Below, piece after piece: positions 1 to 6,525 of a stretch of 8,218 nt of DNA. The notes beneath the pieces were generated by a model. The model was not told where the DNA came from, did no database searches, and worked only from the letters and a program-made list of their open reading frames with translations. Position 1 is the stretch's first letter. Each line of letters begins with the position of its first letter. This DNA is from Planctomycetaceae bacterium UBA4732 (GTDB lineage Bacteria > Planctomycetota > Planctomycetia > Gemmatales > Gemmataceae), in NCBI GenBank assembly GCA_002404095.1, contig DHJA01000203.1, forward strand, positions 1 to 8,218. The letters run 5' to 3'. The position numbers and the translations under genes were made by a program.

Positions 1-2
1 AC

Positions 3-1199
3 CTGATTTCAAGACGCCCTCTAAAGGCGATGGCCAAGAAGCCGGAAGACCGCTTTGACAGCGGCGAGGCGATGGCGGCGGCGCTGCGGGCCTGGGCGCC
101 GACGGCAAACCCCCTGGCCACACCTGTCGCAACACAGCCCCCGGCCGGGTTGCCGACTTCGGTCTGGGAATGGGTCACGGAAACTGTCGGCGCTCCGTCG
201 CCGCCGACGATCCAGCCGGCGCCGGCCCCTTCGACGCTCCTAGGCAACTGGAATCGCCTGAGTACAGTCATAGCGGATCGTTTTGGTCCAAAATGGAAGG
301 CCTGGGCTTACCTTTCCGCCGCCGTACTTGCGCTTCTAATCGTTGCGGCGATGCTGTCCTACTTCTTGCGGCCCTCGGTGGGGGCAGTCCAATCGACTGG
401 ACCAACTAATTCAGGTCAGGCCTCGGCGGAGGAGAAACTCCAGGACGAGATCGTCAACTCCATCGGCATGAAGCTGAAGCTCATCAAGCCGGGTACTTTC
501 CTGATGGGATCGCCCAAGGGAGAAGCAAGCCAGATCGACAACGAGCAGCCACAACACTCGGTGGAGATCACGCGGTCGTTTTACCTGGGCGTCTACCCGG
601 TAACACAGGCGGAGTACGTCCAGGTGACTGGCCAAAAGAACCCTAGCGCGTGCTCGAATGAGGGGGTAGATAGGTGGAGAGTTGCAGGGCTTGACACGTC
701 GAGATTTCCGGTGGAGCAAGTAAGTTGGGATGCGGCCGTGGCCTTCTGCGAGGCGCTGAATCGTCTGGAAGCGAAGAAACGGCCGGGGCGGAAGTACACC
801 TTGCCGACGGAAGCGGAGTGGGAGTACGCCTGCCGCGCTGGGTCGAAGTCGGCTTACTTCTTTGGTAGTGATTCCAAGGAACTGGGTGATTATGCTTGGT
901 ACGAAGCCAACTCAAAACGCCGCACCCATGCGGTAGGCACGCGGATGGCCAACCCGTGGGGGCTGTGTGACATGAACGGCAATGTCTGGCAATGGTGCGC
1001 GGACTGGCACGACAAGGACTACTACGCCAATAGCCCTAATAAGGACCCTGTAAGTCTAAACAAGGGAGGCGCCCGCGTGTTGCGTGGCGGCTCCTGGAAC
1101 GACTATGCGCAGTTCTGCCGCGCCGCCTATCGGTCCGGGAACCCGCCGGGCACCTGCCACCTTAATCTGGGGTTCCGCGTCTGTTTCCGCCTGGACTGA
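3..1199 (+). CDS. Kinase-SUMF1 fusion protein, 5'-partial (tandem paralogue of the next gene)
   Basis: The frame is open to the left edge. The first ATG (base 30) falls inside the last helix of a kinase C-lobe, matching residue 307 of the complete paralogue downstream, and has no well-placed Shine-Dalgarno, so it is probably not the true start. Counting from that ATG (389 residues): kinase tail 1-26, Pro/Ala-rich linker 27-70, transmembrane helix about 91-113, then a SUMF1/FGE-sulfatase (C-type-lectin-like) domain about 138-387 with IVNSIGMKLKLIKPGTFLMG, LPTEAEWEYACRAG, GNVWQWCADW and GGSW...GFRVCFR. Established: this topology puts the kinase inside and the SUMF1 domain outside the membrane. 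The loop after GGSW lacks the two catalytic cysteines of true FGE, so I infer a binding rather than oxidase role. The seven codons before ATG-30 give LISRRPL and mostly do not resemble the kinase (RLEAICLKAM in the paralogue). The gene may therefore be a truncated duplicate or a junction rather than a simple window cut. Confidence 0.85.
   Translation: MISRRPLKAMAKKPEDRFDSGEAMAAALRAWAPTANPLATPVATQPPAGLPTSVWEWVTETVGAPSPPTIQPAPAPSTLLGNWNRLSTVIADRFGPKWKAWAYLSAAVLALLIVAAMLSYFLRPSVGAVQSTGPTNSGQASAEEKLQDEIVNSIGMKLKLIKPGTFLMGSPKGEASQIDNEQPQHSVEITRSFYLGVYPVTQAEYVQVTGQKNPSACSNEGVDRWRVAGLDTSRFPVEQVSWDAAVAFCEALNRLEAKKRPGRKYTLPTEAEWEYACRAGSKSAYFFGSDSKELGDYAWYEANSKRRTHAVGTRMANPWGLCDMNGNVWQWCADWHDKDYYANSPNKDPVSLNKGGARVLRGGSWNDYAQFCRAAYRSGNPPGTCHLNLGFRVCFRLD
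20..107 (+). repeat. 88-bp perfect direct repeat, copy 1 (kinase tail)
   Basis: Bases 20-107 are identical to 2202-2289, offset 2182 and in the same reading frame. They encode the end of the kinase domain (LKAMAKKPEDRFDSGEAM onward, to APTA). On the right side the paralogues stay homologous but clearly diverged. On the left, bases 1-19 lack clear similarity. The abrupt limits suggest recent gene conversion or a recombination junction. Confidence 0.85.
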
Positions 1200-1227
1200 T
1201 TCACAGCATGAGTCCTTTCTGTACAAT
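1200..1227 (+). promoter_or_regulatory. Sigma70-like promoter candidate for the complete kinase gene
   Basis: TTCACA at 1200-1205 (5 of 6 matches to TTGACA), a 16-bp spacer, and TACAAT at 1222-1227 (5 of 6 matches to TATAAT). It begins right after the stop codon of the upstream gene. Predicted transcription start is around 1234, which gives a leader of about 60 nt before the chosen start codon at 1294. Planctomycete promoter consensus is poorly defined, so this is a pattern match only. Confidence 0.5.
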
Positions 1228-1282
1228 CGGCTTATGACATTGCGTGTAGTCGTACGCGCAACGTCCCGGAGGGCGTCGCGCC

Positions 1283-1286
1283 GGAG
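1283..1286 (+). promoter_or_regulatory. Ribosome binding site deciding the kinase start
   Basis: GGAG, 7 nt before ATG at 1294. It supports starting the protein at MSIKVQCPQC rather than at the in-frame ATGs at 1084 (inside the upstream gene) or 1234 (on the predicted transcription start). Confidence 0.6.
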
Positions 1287-1293
1287 TCGTCCG

Positions 1294-3408
1294 ATGTCTA
1301 TTAAGGTCCAATGTCCTCAATGCCAGGCCGTGGCCGCCGCCCCCGAGGGCCACGCCGGCCGTCACGTCCGCTGCAAACGCTGCAACACGAAATTCCCCCT
1401 TCCGCGCGGAGTACCGACGTTGCCAGTGGGAGCAGGCGTCGCCGGACGCTCGCCGGTTCTGGCGGAATCGCCTGTCATCATCGATCGTTACGAGGTGCGC
1501 GAACTTTTGGGTTCGGGTTCCTTCGGCTCGGTCTACCGAGCCTTCGACCCGCGGCTGGGGCGCGAGGTTGCCCTGAAGGTGCTGCGAACCGAGATGACCT
1601 CCTCACCGCAGGCCGTCGAGCGTTTCTTGCGCGAGGCCAAGGCGGCGGCCAAGCTCGACCACCCACACATCGTCGCGGTCTTCGACGCCGGCCGCGCCGG
1701 TGACGTTTACTTCATCGCCTCGGCCTTCATCAAAGGCGGTACGCTGGCGTCGGCCATCCCCGAGACCGGCATGGAGCCGCGCCGGGCCGCTGAACTGGCG
1801 GCGCAGTTGGCGTCGGCGCTGGGCTATGCACATCGTAATGGAGTGGTGCATCGGGACGTGAAGCCAGCGAACATCCTGCTGGACGAGCAAGGATCGCTGC
1901 GTCTGATGGATTTCGGATTGGCGGGCTGGACACAGGAGGAGTGTACGCGGTTGACGAAGGCTGGCGCGATCATGGGGACGCCGGCCTACATGGCGCCGGA
2001 GCAAGCGTCGGGCAACACGGCCCAGATCGGGCCGGCGTCGGACCTATACAGCGCCGGCGTGGTGTTGTACGAATTGCTAACTGGCAGCCGGCCGTTCGCG
2101 GAGGGCCACCCGGCGGCATTGATGTATCTGATCGTTCACAAAGAAGCGGCGCCGCCCTCAGAGCGACGACCTGGTTTGGATGCGAGATTGGAAGCGATTT
2201 GTCTAAAGGCGATGGCCAAGAAGCCGGAAGACCGCTTTGACAGCGGCGAGGCGATGGCGGCGGCGCTGCGGGCCTGGGCGCCGACGGCAGTACGCATGGC
2301 CGAGCCGTTGGCGACAAAGGCTCCGGCCGGGCCGCCGGCCTCGGTGTTTGAGTGGGACAAGGAAACGGCCGATTACCGATCCGGCCGGCCAGACAAGAAG
2401 CCGCCGGCCACTTTGCCGATAGGGGGCAACGCAGGCGGCTTGAGTACGGTGATGGCAAGCCGCTTCGGGCCGAACTGGATGCTGTGGGCCTGCTCATCTT
2501 TGGTCATTCTCTTGGCGGTGGTTAGCGCGGGGACCGTGGTATGCCTGTATCCGCCTCGGACAGGAGCGGATCGGGCAGTAAAGACTATCAAAAGCCAAGG
2601 TGGGACGCTGCCGGGCGAAAGGGAGGAACCAGAACAGGAAACAGAGGAACTTCGGAACGAGATCGTCAACTCCATCGGAATGAGGCTGAATCTCGTCAAG
2701 CCGGGCGCGTTCCTGATGGGATCGCCCACGGAAGAAGCAGGCCGGCCCGACGATGAGCAGCCGCAACATTCGGTGGAGATCACGCGGCCGTTCTACCTGG
2801 GCGTCTATCCGGTAACACAGGCGGAGTACGTTCAGGTGACCGGCCAGAACCCCAGCTGGTTCTCAAAGGAGGGTGGAGGAAAGAATAGGGTGGAAGGTCT
2901 GGATACGTCCAGATTCCCGGTGGAGCAAGTGAGCTGGAACGAGGCCGTAGCCTTCTGCGAGGCGTTGAACCGTCTGGACGCGAAGAAGCCGACGGGGTGG
3001 AAGTATGCGTTGCCAACAGAGGCGCAGTGGGAGTATGCATGCCGGGCTGGGGTGACGACGCCTTACTTCTTCGGGGATGCCGACGATTTGGGTAAATATG
3101 CCTGGTACGGCGTCAACGCGGAAGGCCGTACTCATAAGGTGGGGACGCGGACGCCCAACCCGTGGGGGCTGTTCGACATGAACGGCAACGTCTGGCAGTG
3201 GTGCGCCGACTGGCACTCCAAGGACTATTATGCCAGAAGCCCCCAAAAAGACCCTCAAAACTCGGAAAACGGTAGACTCGCCCGTGTGTCTCGCGGCGGC
3301 TCCTGGAGCGGCGGTGCTGAGTGGTGCCGCGCCGCCGCTCGATCCGCGCAGGCACCGGGCACCCGCCTCAATTGGGTGGGATTGCGCGTCTGTTTTCGCC
3401 AGGACTGA
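1294..3408 (+). CDS. Membrane Ser/Thr protein kinase with N-terminal zinc ribbon and C-terminal SUMF1-like domain
   Basis: 704 residues. Order: MJ0042-type zinc ribbon (C7, C10, C27, C30); Hanks kinase about 66-330 with Gly loop GSGSFGSV (73-80), Lys95, Glu114, HRDVKPAN (186-193; catalytic Asp188, Asn193), DFG (206-208) and GTPAYMAPE (228-236); Pro-rich linker; transmembrane helix about 396-419; SUMF1/FGE-like domain about 455-702. All residues needed for catalysis are present, so this should be an active kinase phosphorylating Ser/Thr of cytoplasmic targets. The SUMF1 domain should lie outside the membrane. True FGE has two cysteines in the loop after GGSY. Here that loop is about three residues shorter and keeps only the Cys of WCRAAARS, which aligns with a non-catalytic site, so formylglycine formation is unlikely. 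Start chosen by GGAG at 1283 and by the zinc ribbon directly following ATG-1294. The gene is a tandem paralogue of the preceding one and probably has its own promoter. Its partner and signal cannot be told from sequence. Confidence 0.93.
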   Translation: MSIKVQCPQCQAVAAAPEGHAGRHVRCKRCNTKFPLPRGVPTLPVGAGVAGRSPVLAESPVIIDRYEVRELLGSGSFGSVYRAFDPRLGREVALKVLRTEMTSSPQAVERFLREAKAAAKLDHPHIVAVFDAGRAGDVYFIASAFIKGGTLASAIPETGMEPRRAAELAAQLASALGYAHRNGVVHRDVKPANILLDEQGSLRLMDFGLAGWTQEECTRLTKAGAIMGTPAYMAPEQASGNTAQIGPASDLYSAGVVLYELLTGSRPFAEGHPAALMYLIVHKEAAPPSERRPGLDARLEAICLKAMAKKPEDRFDSGEAMAAALRAWAPTAVRMAEPLATKAPAGPPASVFEWDKETADYRSGRPDKKPPATLPIGGNAGGLSTVMASRFGPNWMLWACSSLVILLAVVSAGTVVCLYPPRTGADRAVKTIKSQGGTLPGEREEPEQETEELRNEIVNSIGMRLNLVKPGAFLMGSPTEEAGRPDDEQPQHSVEITRPFYLGVYPVTQAEYVQVTGQNPSWFSKEGGGKNRVEGLDTSRFPVEQVSWNEAVAFCEALNRLDAKKPTGWKYALPTEAQWEYACRAGVTTPYFFGDADDLGKYAWYGVNAEGRTHKVGTRTPNPWGLFDMNGNVWQWCADWHSKDYYARSPQKDPQNSENGRLARVSRGGSWSGGAEWCRAAARSAQAPGTRLNWVGLRVCFRQD
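2202..2289 (+). repeat. 88-bp perfect direct repeat, copy 2 (kinase tail)
   Basis: Identical to 20-107. In this copy the repeat lies inside an intact kinase domain and its left flank continues as normal kinase sequence (RLEAIC before LKAM), so this is likely the donor or ancestral context. Confidence 0.85.
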
Positions 3409-3466
3409 GTCGCTATTTTTTTGTCCCTCCTGCTATTGTGCCCTTTGCTTCGCGGCTCGTAACATC

Positions 3467-3472
3467 GGAGAG
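3467..3472 (+). promoter_or_regulatory. Ribosome binding site of the glycosidase-like gene
   Basis: GGAGAG, 8 nt before ATG at 3481. The 72-bp gap after the kinase gene (3409-3480) contains a run of seven T (3416-3422) but no hairpin before it and no convincing -35/-10 pair. Co-transcription with the kinase gene is possible but unproven. Confidence 0.6.
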
Positions 3473-3480
3473 AAACCGCC

Positions 3481-5730
3481 ATGACCCATGAATCCGACGC
3501 TCCGCGAACCACTCGCCGCGATTTCCTAACGCAAGCCGGCGGCGCGATGGCCATCGCCGTCTTGTCGGATGTCACGCCGGGCGCCGCCGTCGAGCCGGCC
3601 GCGGCGTTCGAGCCAATAGCGATCCCCGATTGGGTCCATAGCGTCACGCGCATGGCGTTCGTCACACCCGGCGACGTTCTTCGGGCGGGCAAGGCCGGCG
3701 CCCAAGTTGTGCATACCAACGTCATCTGGCCCTACTTCCCCCTGCGCCGCGACGGCGGCGGGCCTTCTAAGGACGACGACCACCGGATGCGCGACCTCGT
3801 CGCCGACTGCCGCCGCGCGAGCGTGCGGCTCTGCGTCGGCCTGCCGCCGTTTCCGCCCGCCGTGCTGGTCAAGAAGCACCCCGATTGGCGCGTCCACCCC
3901 GAAGATTCTGATACGGTCGAAAAAGTCGTCGCCGACGAGAACAACCTCGGCACGCGCGTTTGCTGCAACAATGGCCCGTGGGGCGAATACCTCATCGACG
4001 TATGCGCCGAACTGATCGCCGACTATGGGGTGGACGGTTTTTCCTTCGACGGCAACTATCACGCTCCGCTCTGTTTCTGTTCCGCATGTAAGGCCGCCTA
4101 CAAGCGGGACCGCAAGCGCGATCTGCCGGCCAAGATCGACCTCGACGACGTGGCCTACCGCGAATATCTGGTATGGCGCGGCGAGCGGTTGGAAGACCAT
4201 TACCGCCGAATGCAGCAGCGCATCAAAAAGGAAAACGCGGACGCGGTGCTGACCTCATGGACGGTGAACGCCGGACGGTACGGACATTTCCTGTACTCGC
4301 CGCGAGCCATGCCGACGCGGCTCAATCGGCTTTTCGACCTGCCGATGCAGGAATGGTGGATGGACGAGACCAACCTGGGCGGCAGCCTCGCCCCGTCGTT
4401 TGGCGCCGCCTACCTCAAGGCCGTGACTGGCGGCCGACCCTGCGCCTCCGAGCCGTACCTGATGTCGCGCGGCAATCCCTACGGCACGGATAGCTTTCCC
4501 GCCCATGAACGACTGACCCGTGTGCTGCTGTCGCTGACGCACGGCGGCGCGCTGGCGATGTCATTCGGCTGGTCCGGTCATGAGAACGGCGTGGCGGACG
4601 ACTTTCGTGAAGTGGCGCGGCGTGAAAGTGGTATGAAACACGCGACGCCGTTGCCGTGGGCAGCCCTGCTGGTAAGCGAGCAAACGCGGCAGTTTTACGC
4701 TTACAAGGACATTGCGGATCGCTGGATACCGCATGTCGTCGGCGCCTTCCGCGCGGCGTCGGAGGAACATCTGCCGCTGACGCTCATCAACGACTGGGAT
4801 CTCGACGCCGCCGAGCTAGCCCGGTACGCCGTGGTGATGTTGCCGAATGCGGCCGCGCTGTCCGGCGCCCAGGTGGAGGCTGTGCGGGAGTATGTGCGCA
4901 AGGGCGGCGGCTTAGTGGCGACGGGCGAAACGTCGCTATGCGACGAACTCGGCCGGCCGCGCGGCGACTTCGCCTTAGCGGACCTTTTCGGCGTCTCCTA
5001 CCAGGGCCGGCCGAAGGCGCCGCTGAAGCGTCCGATGCTCGACGCCAATTTCGCTGTCGCGCTGGACGAGGGCTACTGGAAACAGCGCGCCGGCCTGGCG
5101 ACGCTGACATGGACGGACCATCCTCTGCTACGCGACGACCGGCTGAACCGGCTGGTTCCCCACAAATCGGTGAATTTCCGGGGTCCGCTGGTCGCGGTGA
5201 GCGAGCCGAAGCAGGCGGATGAGGTCGCCGTGCGGATGCGGCCGGAAGGGATGAACGGGCCGCCGCTGCCGGCCGCGGTGCTGCGGCGGTTCGGCGAGGG
5301 GCGCGTCGCTTACTTCGCGGCCGCGGTGGACGCGGCCCTGTGGACTTACGCTTACCCCTATCAAAGGCGGCTGCTGGCGCGGGCGCTAGAGTGGGCGGCT
5401 CGTTCGCCGGCGCCGGTTTCGGTCGCAGCCCCCATGTGCGTACAGGCGACATATTGGATGCAGAAAGACGGCGACAATCGGCGAATGATCGTCCACCTGT
5501 TTAACGGCGTCAACACGGCTGCGAACCACGGCCTTCCGGCATCGGAAGTACCGTTGCGCGAGGAAGTCGTACCGATCCACGGAATCGAAGTGCGTATTCA
5601 TAAGGACGCGCCGAAGCGATTCCGCTGCGAGCCAGGAGGCAAGGTAATTGAGGCGAGGCAGGACGGCGGCGATGTGGTGGTGGCAATGCCGCCGCTGGAG
5701 ATTCATACGATGCTGATCGGGGATTACTGA
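3481..5730 (+). CDS. Tat-exported glycoside hydrolase-like protein (GHL6-type barrel with beta-galactosidase trimerisation-like domain)
   Basis: 749 residues. N-terminus TTRRDFLTQAGG followed by a hydrophobic Ala-rich stretch to about residue 40 is a twin-arginine signal, so the protein is exported folded. Residues about 50-390 look like a TIM-barrel of the hypothetical glycosyl hydrolase 6 type. The diagnostic stretch is GVDGFSFDGNYHAPLCFC (183-200), with C198, C200 and C203 forming a CxCxxC cluster often seen after the FDG strand in this family. Asp190 and Glu291 (LPMQEWW) are possible active-site acids, by inference only. Residues about 393-510 resemble the GH42 beta-galactosidase trimerisation domain, a glutamine-amidotransferase-like fold (YAVVMLPNAAALS, YVRKGGGLVATGE). 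About 660-749 is a beta-rich C-terminal domain (MIVHLFNG). Substrate is unknown; degradation of galactose- or fucose-type glycans is a guess. The start is supported by GGAGAG at 3467. It ends 7 bases from the convergent Uma2 gene. It could also be a non-catalytic carbohydrate-binding relative. Confidence 0.85.
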   Translation: MTHESDAPRTTRRDFLTQAGGAMAIAVLSDVTPGAAVEPAAAFEPIAIPDWVHSVTRMAFVTPGDVLRAGKAGAQVVHTNVIWPYFPLRRDGGGPSKDDDHRMRDLVADCRRASVRLCVGLPPFPPAVLVKKHPDWRVHPEDSDTVEKVVADENNLGTRVCCNNGPWGEYLIDVCAELIADYGVDGFSFDGNYHAPLCFCSACKAAYKRDRKRDLPAKIDLDDVAYREYLVWRGERLEDHYRRMQQRIKKENADAVLTSWTVNAGRYGHFLYSPRAMPTRLNRLFDLPMQEWWMDETNLGGSLAPSFGAAYLKAVTGGRPCASEPYLMSRGNPYGTDSFPAHERLTRVLLSLTHGGALAMSFGWSGHENGVADDFREVARRESGMKHATPLPWAALLVSEQTRQFYAYKDIADRWIPHVVGAFRAASEEHLPLTLINDWDLDAAELARYAVVMLPNAAALSGAQVEAVREYVRKGGGLVATGETSLCDELGRPRGDFALADLFGVSYQGRPKAPLKRPMLDANFAVALDEGYWKQRAGLATLTWTDHPLLRDDRLNRLVPHKSVNFRGPLVAVSEPKQADEVAVRMRPEGMNGPPLPAAVLRRFGEGRVAYFAAAVDAALWTYAYPYQRRLLARALEWAARSPAPVSVAAPMCVQATYWMQKDGDNRRMIVHLFNGVNTAANHGLPASEVPLREEVVPIHGIEVRIHKDAPKRFRCEPGGKVIEARQDGGDVVVAMPPLEIHTMLIGDY

Positions 5731-5737
5731 GGTCGCC

Positions 5738-6409
5738 TTATTGCACAGGAGGGGCGCCGGCGACCGCGCGCCGCTGGCGAACCCATTCGCGGAACTGGCG
5801 GATTACCATGTTTTCATCGCCGGCCTGTCGGCCTTGCTGAACGAAGCCGAGCAGGTCAACCGGCGTCAGGATGGGAAACGATTGGCTCACCGTAACGCTG
5901 GTATAGGAACCGCCGGATAGGACGTAAAAGGCCAACTCGTCGCCGTCGAGTCGCCACACTTCCGGTACGCCGAGGGCCGCATAGATGCTGAAGCGGTCGA
6001 GCGAACTGTGAGTAACATCAATCTCAATGGCAAGGTCGGGCGGCGGATCAGTACGTAGGTCAAGCCGGCGGACGCCGGCCATGCGATGCGCGTTGGCGAT
6101 CCAGAAACACTCGTCCGCCTCTATGCCGCGCTGCTTGAGTCGCCGGCGCAGGGTAGTGGAACCGCCGTGTTTCAGCGGCATCCCCAATTCCTCGGTTAGC
6201 ACAAACACCATGACGCCGATGAGGCGGCCGTCGTCGTCATGCGCCATAGTCGGGCACATGATTTCCAATTCTCCGCGGTCAAAAGTGAGACGGACGCCGG
6301 GCTGTTCCGCGAACACGCGCAGCAGCCTGCTATAGGTGCGCCAATCCACGGCGGGCAGCACTAGGCTACGGCCCGAGGTCGGCGGACTCGTCAAAAAGGC
6401 TAGATTCAT
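5738..6409 (-). CDS. Uma2-family (DUF820) putative PD-(D/E)xK endonuclease
   Basis: 223 residues, read leftward from ATG at 6409-6407 to TAA at 5740-5738. Uma2-like landmarks: RLTFDRGELEIM (40-51), GIEADECFWI (95-104), PPPDLAIEIDV (122-132) and YAALGVPEVWRLDG (143-156). Asp125, Glu129 and possibly Asp131 are candidates for the metal-binding acids of a restriction-endonuclease-like fold. Family members are very abundant in planctomycetes and cyanobacteria, and their biological role is not established. The frame stays open far upstream (to 6829), but that part overlaps the oxidoreductase gene and is low-complexity Arg/Gly-rich sequence. ATG-6409 is preceded by AAGG (6418-6421, 8 nt away) and is where family similarity begins. 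It lies 89 bases downstream of the oxidoreductase on the same strand, with a 40-nt palindrome between them, so both could share a transcript. Confidence 0.85.
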   Translation of the reverse strand: MNLAFLTSPPTSGRSLVLPAVDWRTYSRLLRVFAEQPGVRLTFDRGELEIMCPTMAHDDDGRLIGVMVFVLTEELGMPLKHGGSTTLRRRLKQRGIEADECFWIANAHRMAGVRRLDLRTDPPPDLAIEIDVTHSSLDRFSIYAALGVPEVWRLDGDELAFYVLSGGSYTSVTVSQSFPILTPVDLLGFVQQGRQAGDENMVIRQFREWVRQRRAVAGAPPVQ

Positions 6410-6427
6410 GGCATCGGCCTTAAATGC

Positions 6428-6467
6428 CGAGGTCCGGCGCCGGCAACCTTGCCGCCGCCGGACCTCG
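6428..6467. repeat. 40-nt near-perfect palindrome between the oxidoreductase and Uma2 genes
   Basis: Arms 6428-6446 and 6449-6467 (19 nt each) pair at 18 positions, with one internal C-C mismatch and only two bases (6447-6448) at the centre. The outer arm is CGAGGTCCGGCG and its complement. As RNA it would form a very stable hairpin between the two minus-strand genes. No T-run follows it in the direction of transcription (next bases GCATTTA), so it is not a classical terminator. It could be an mRNA processing or stability element, or a REP-like mobile palindrome. Confidence 0.8.
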
Positions 6468-6488
6468 CAACCGCAATCGCACAGCCGG

Positions 6489-6525
6489 CTTCGTATTCCT
6501 ACTTCGTCACCGTACTCGACTGCGG
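6489..6525 (-). repeat. Direct repeat copy 2 at the end of the oxidoreductase gene (contains its stop)
   Basis: Bases 6489-6511 match 6561-6583 with one mismatch, and weaker similarity continues to 6525/6597. The period is 72 bp, i.e. 24 codons in frame. On the minus strand the upstream copy reads PQPGKVTKQEYE and this copy reads PQSSTVTK, then TAG, then EYE. The one mismatch within the 23-bp core turns CAG into the stop codon TAG (6501-6499). Confidence 0.85.

Noticed and set aside
455..1190. True formylglycine-generating enzyme (sulfatase activation)
   Set aside because: The active-site loop lacks both catalytic cysteines and no sulfatase gene is present in the window.
1084..1293. In-frame upstream extension of the kinase gene to ATG 1084 (or ATG 1234)
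   Set aside because: The extension overlaps the SUMF1 end of the preceding gene in another frame, has no domain similarity, and spans the promoter candidate; GGAG and the zinc ribbon favour ATG 1294.
1970..2497. Minus-strand open frame (175 codons) opposite the kinase
   Set aside because: It is a Pro/Ser/Arg-rich shadow of the kinase and linker coding sequence with no domain.
3411..3440. Terminator or promoter in the gap after the kinase gene (T-run at 3416-3422, TATTGT at 3434)
   Set aside because: No hairpin precedes the T-run and no -35 lies at the right spacing from TATTGT.
4787..5452. Minus-strand open frame (221 codons) opposite the glycosidase-like gene
   Set aside because: Its composition is Arg/Pro/Ala-rich and low complexity, as expected from antisense of GC-rich coding DNA.
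5731..5765. Possible bidirectional terminator at the convergent junction (GGTCGCC, 21-nt loop, GGCGACC)
   Set aside because: There are only 7 bp of stem with a long loop and no T-run on either side; one arm lies within the Uma2 coding sequence.
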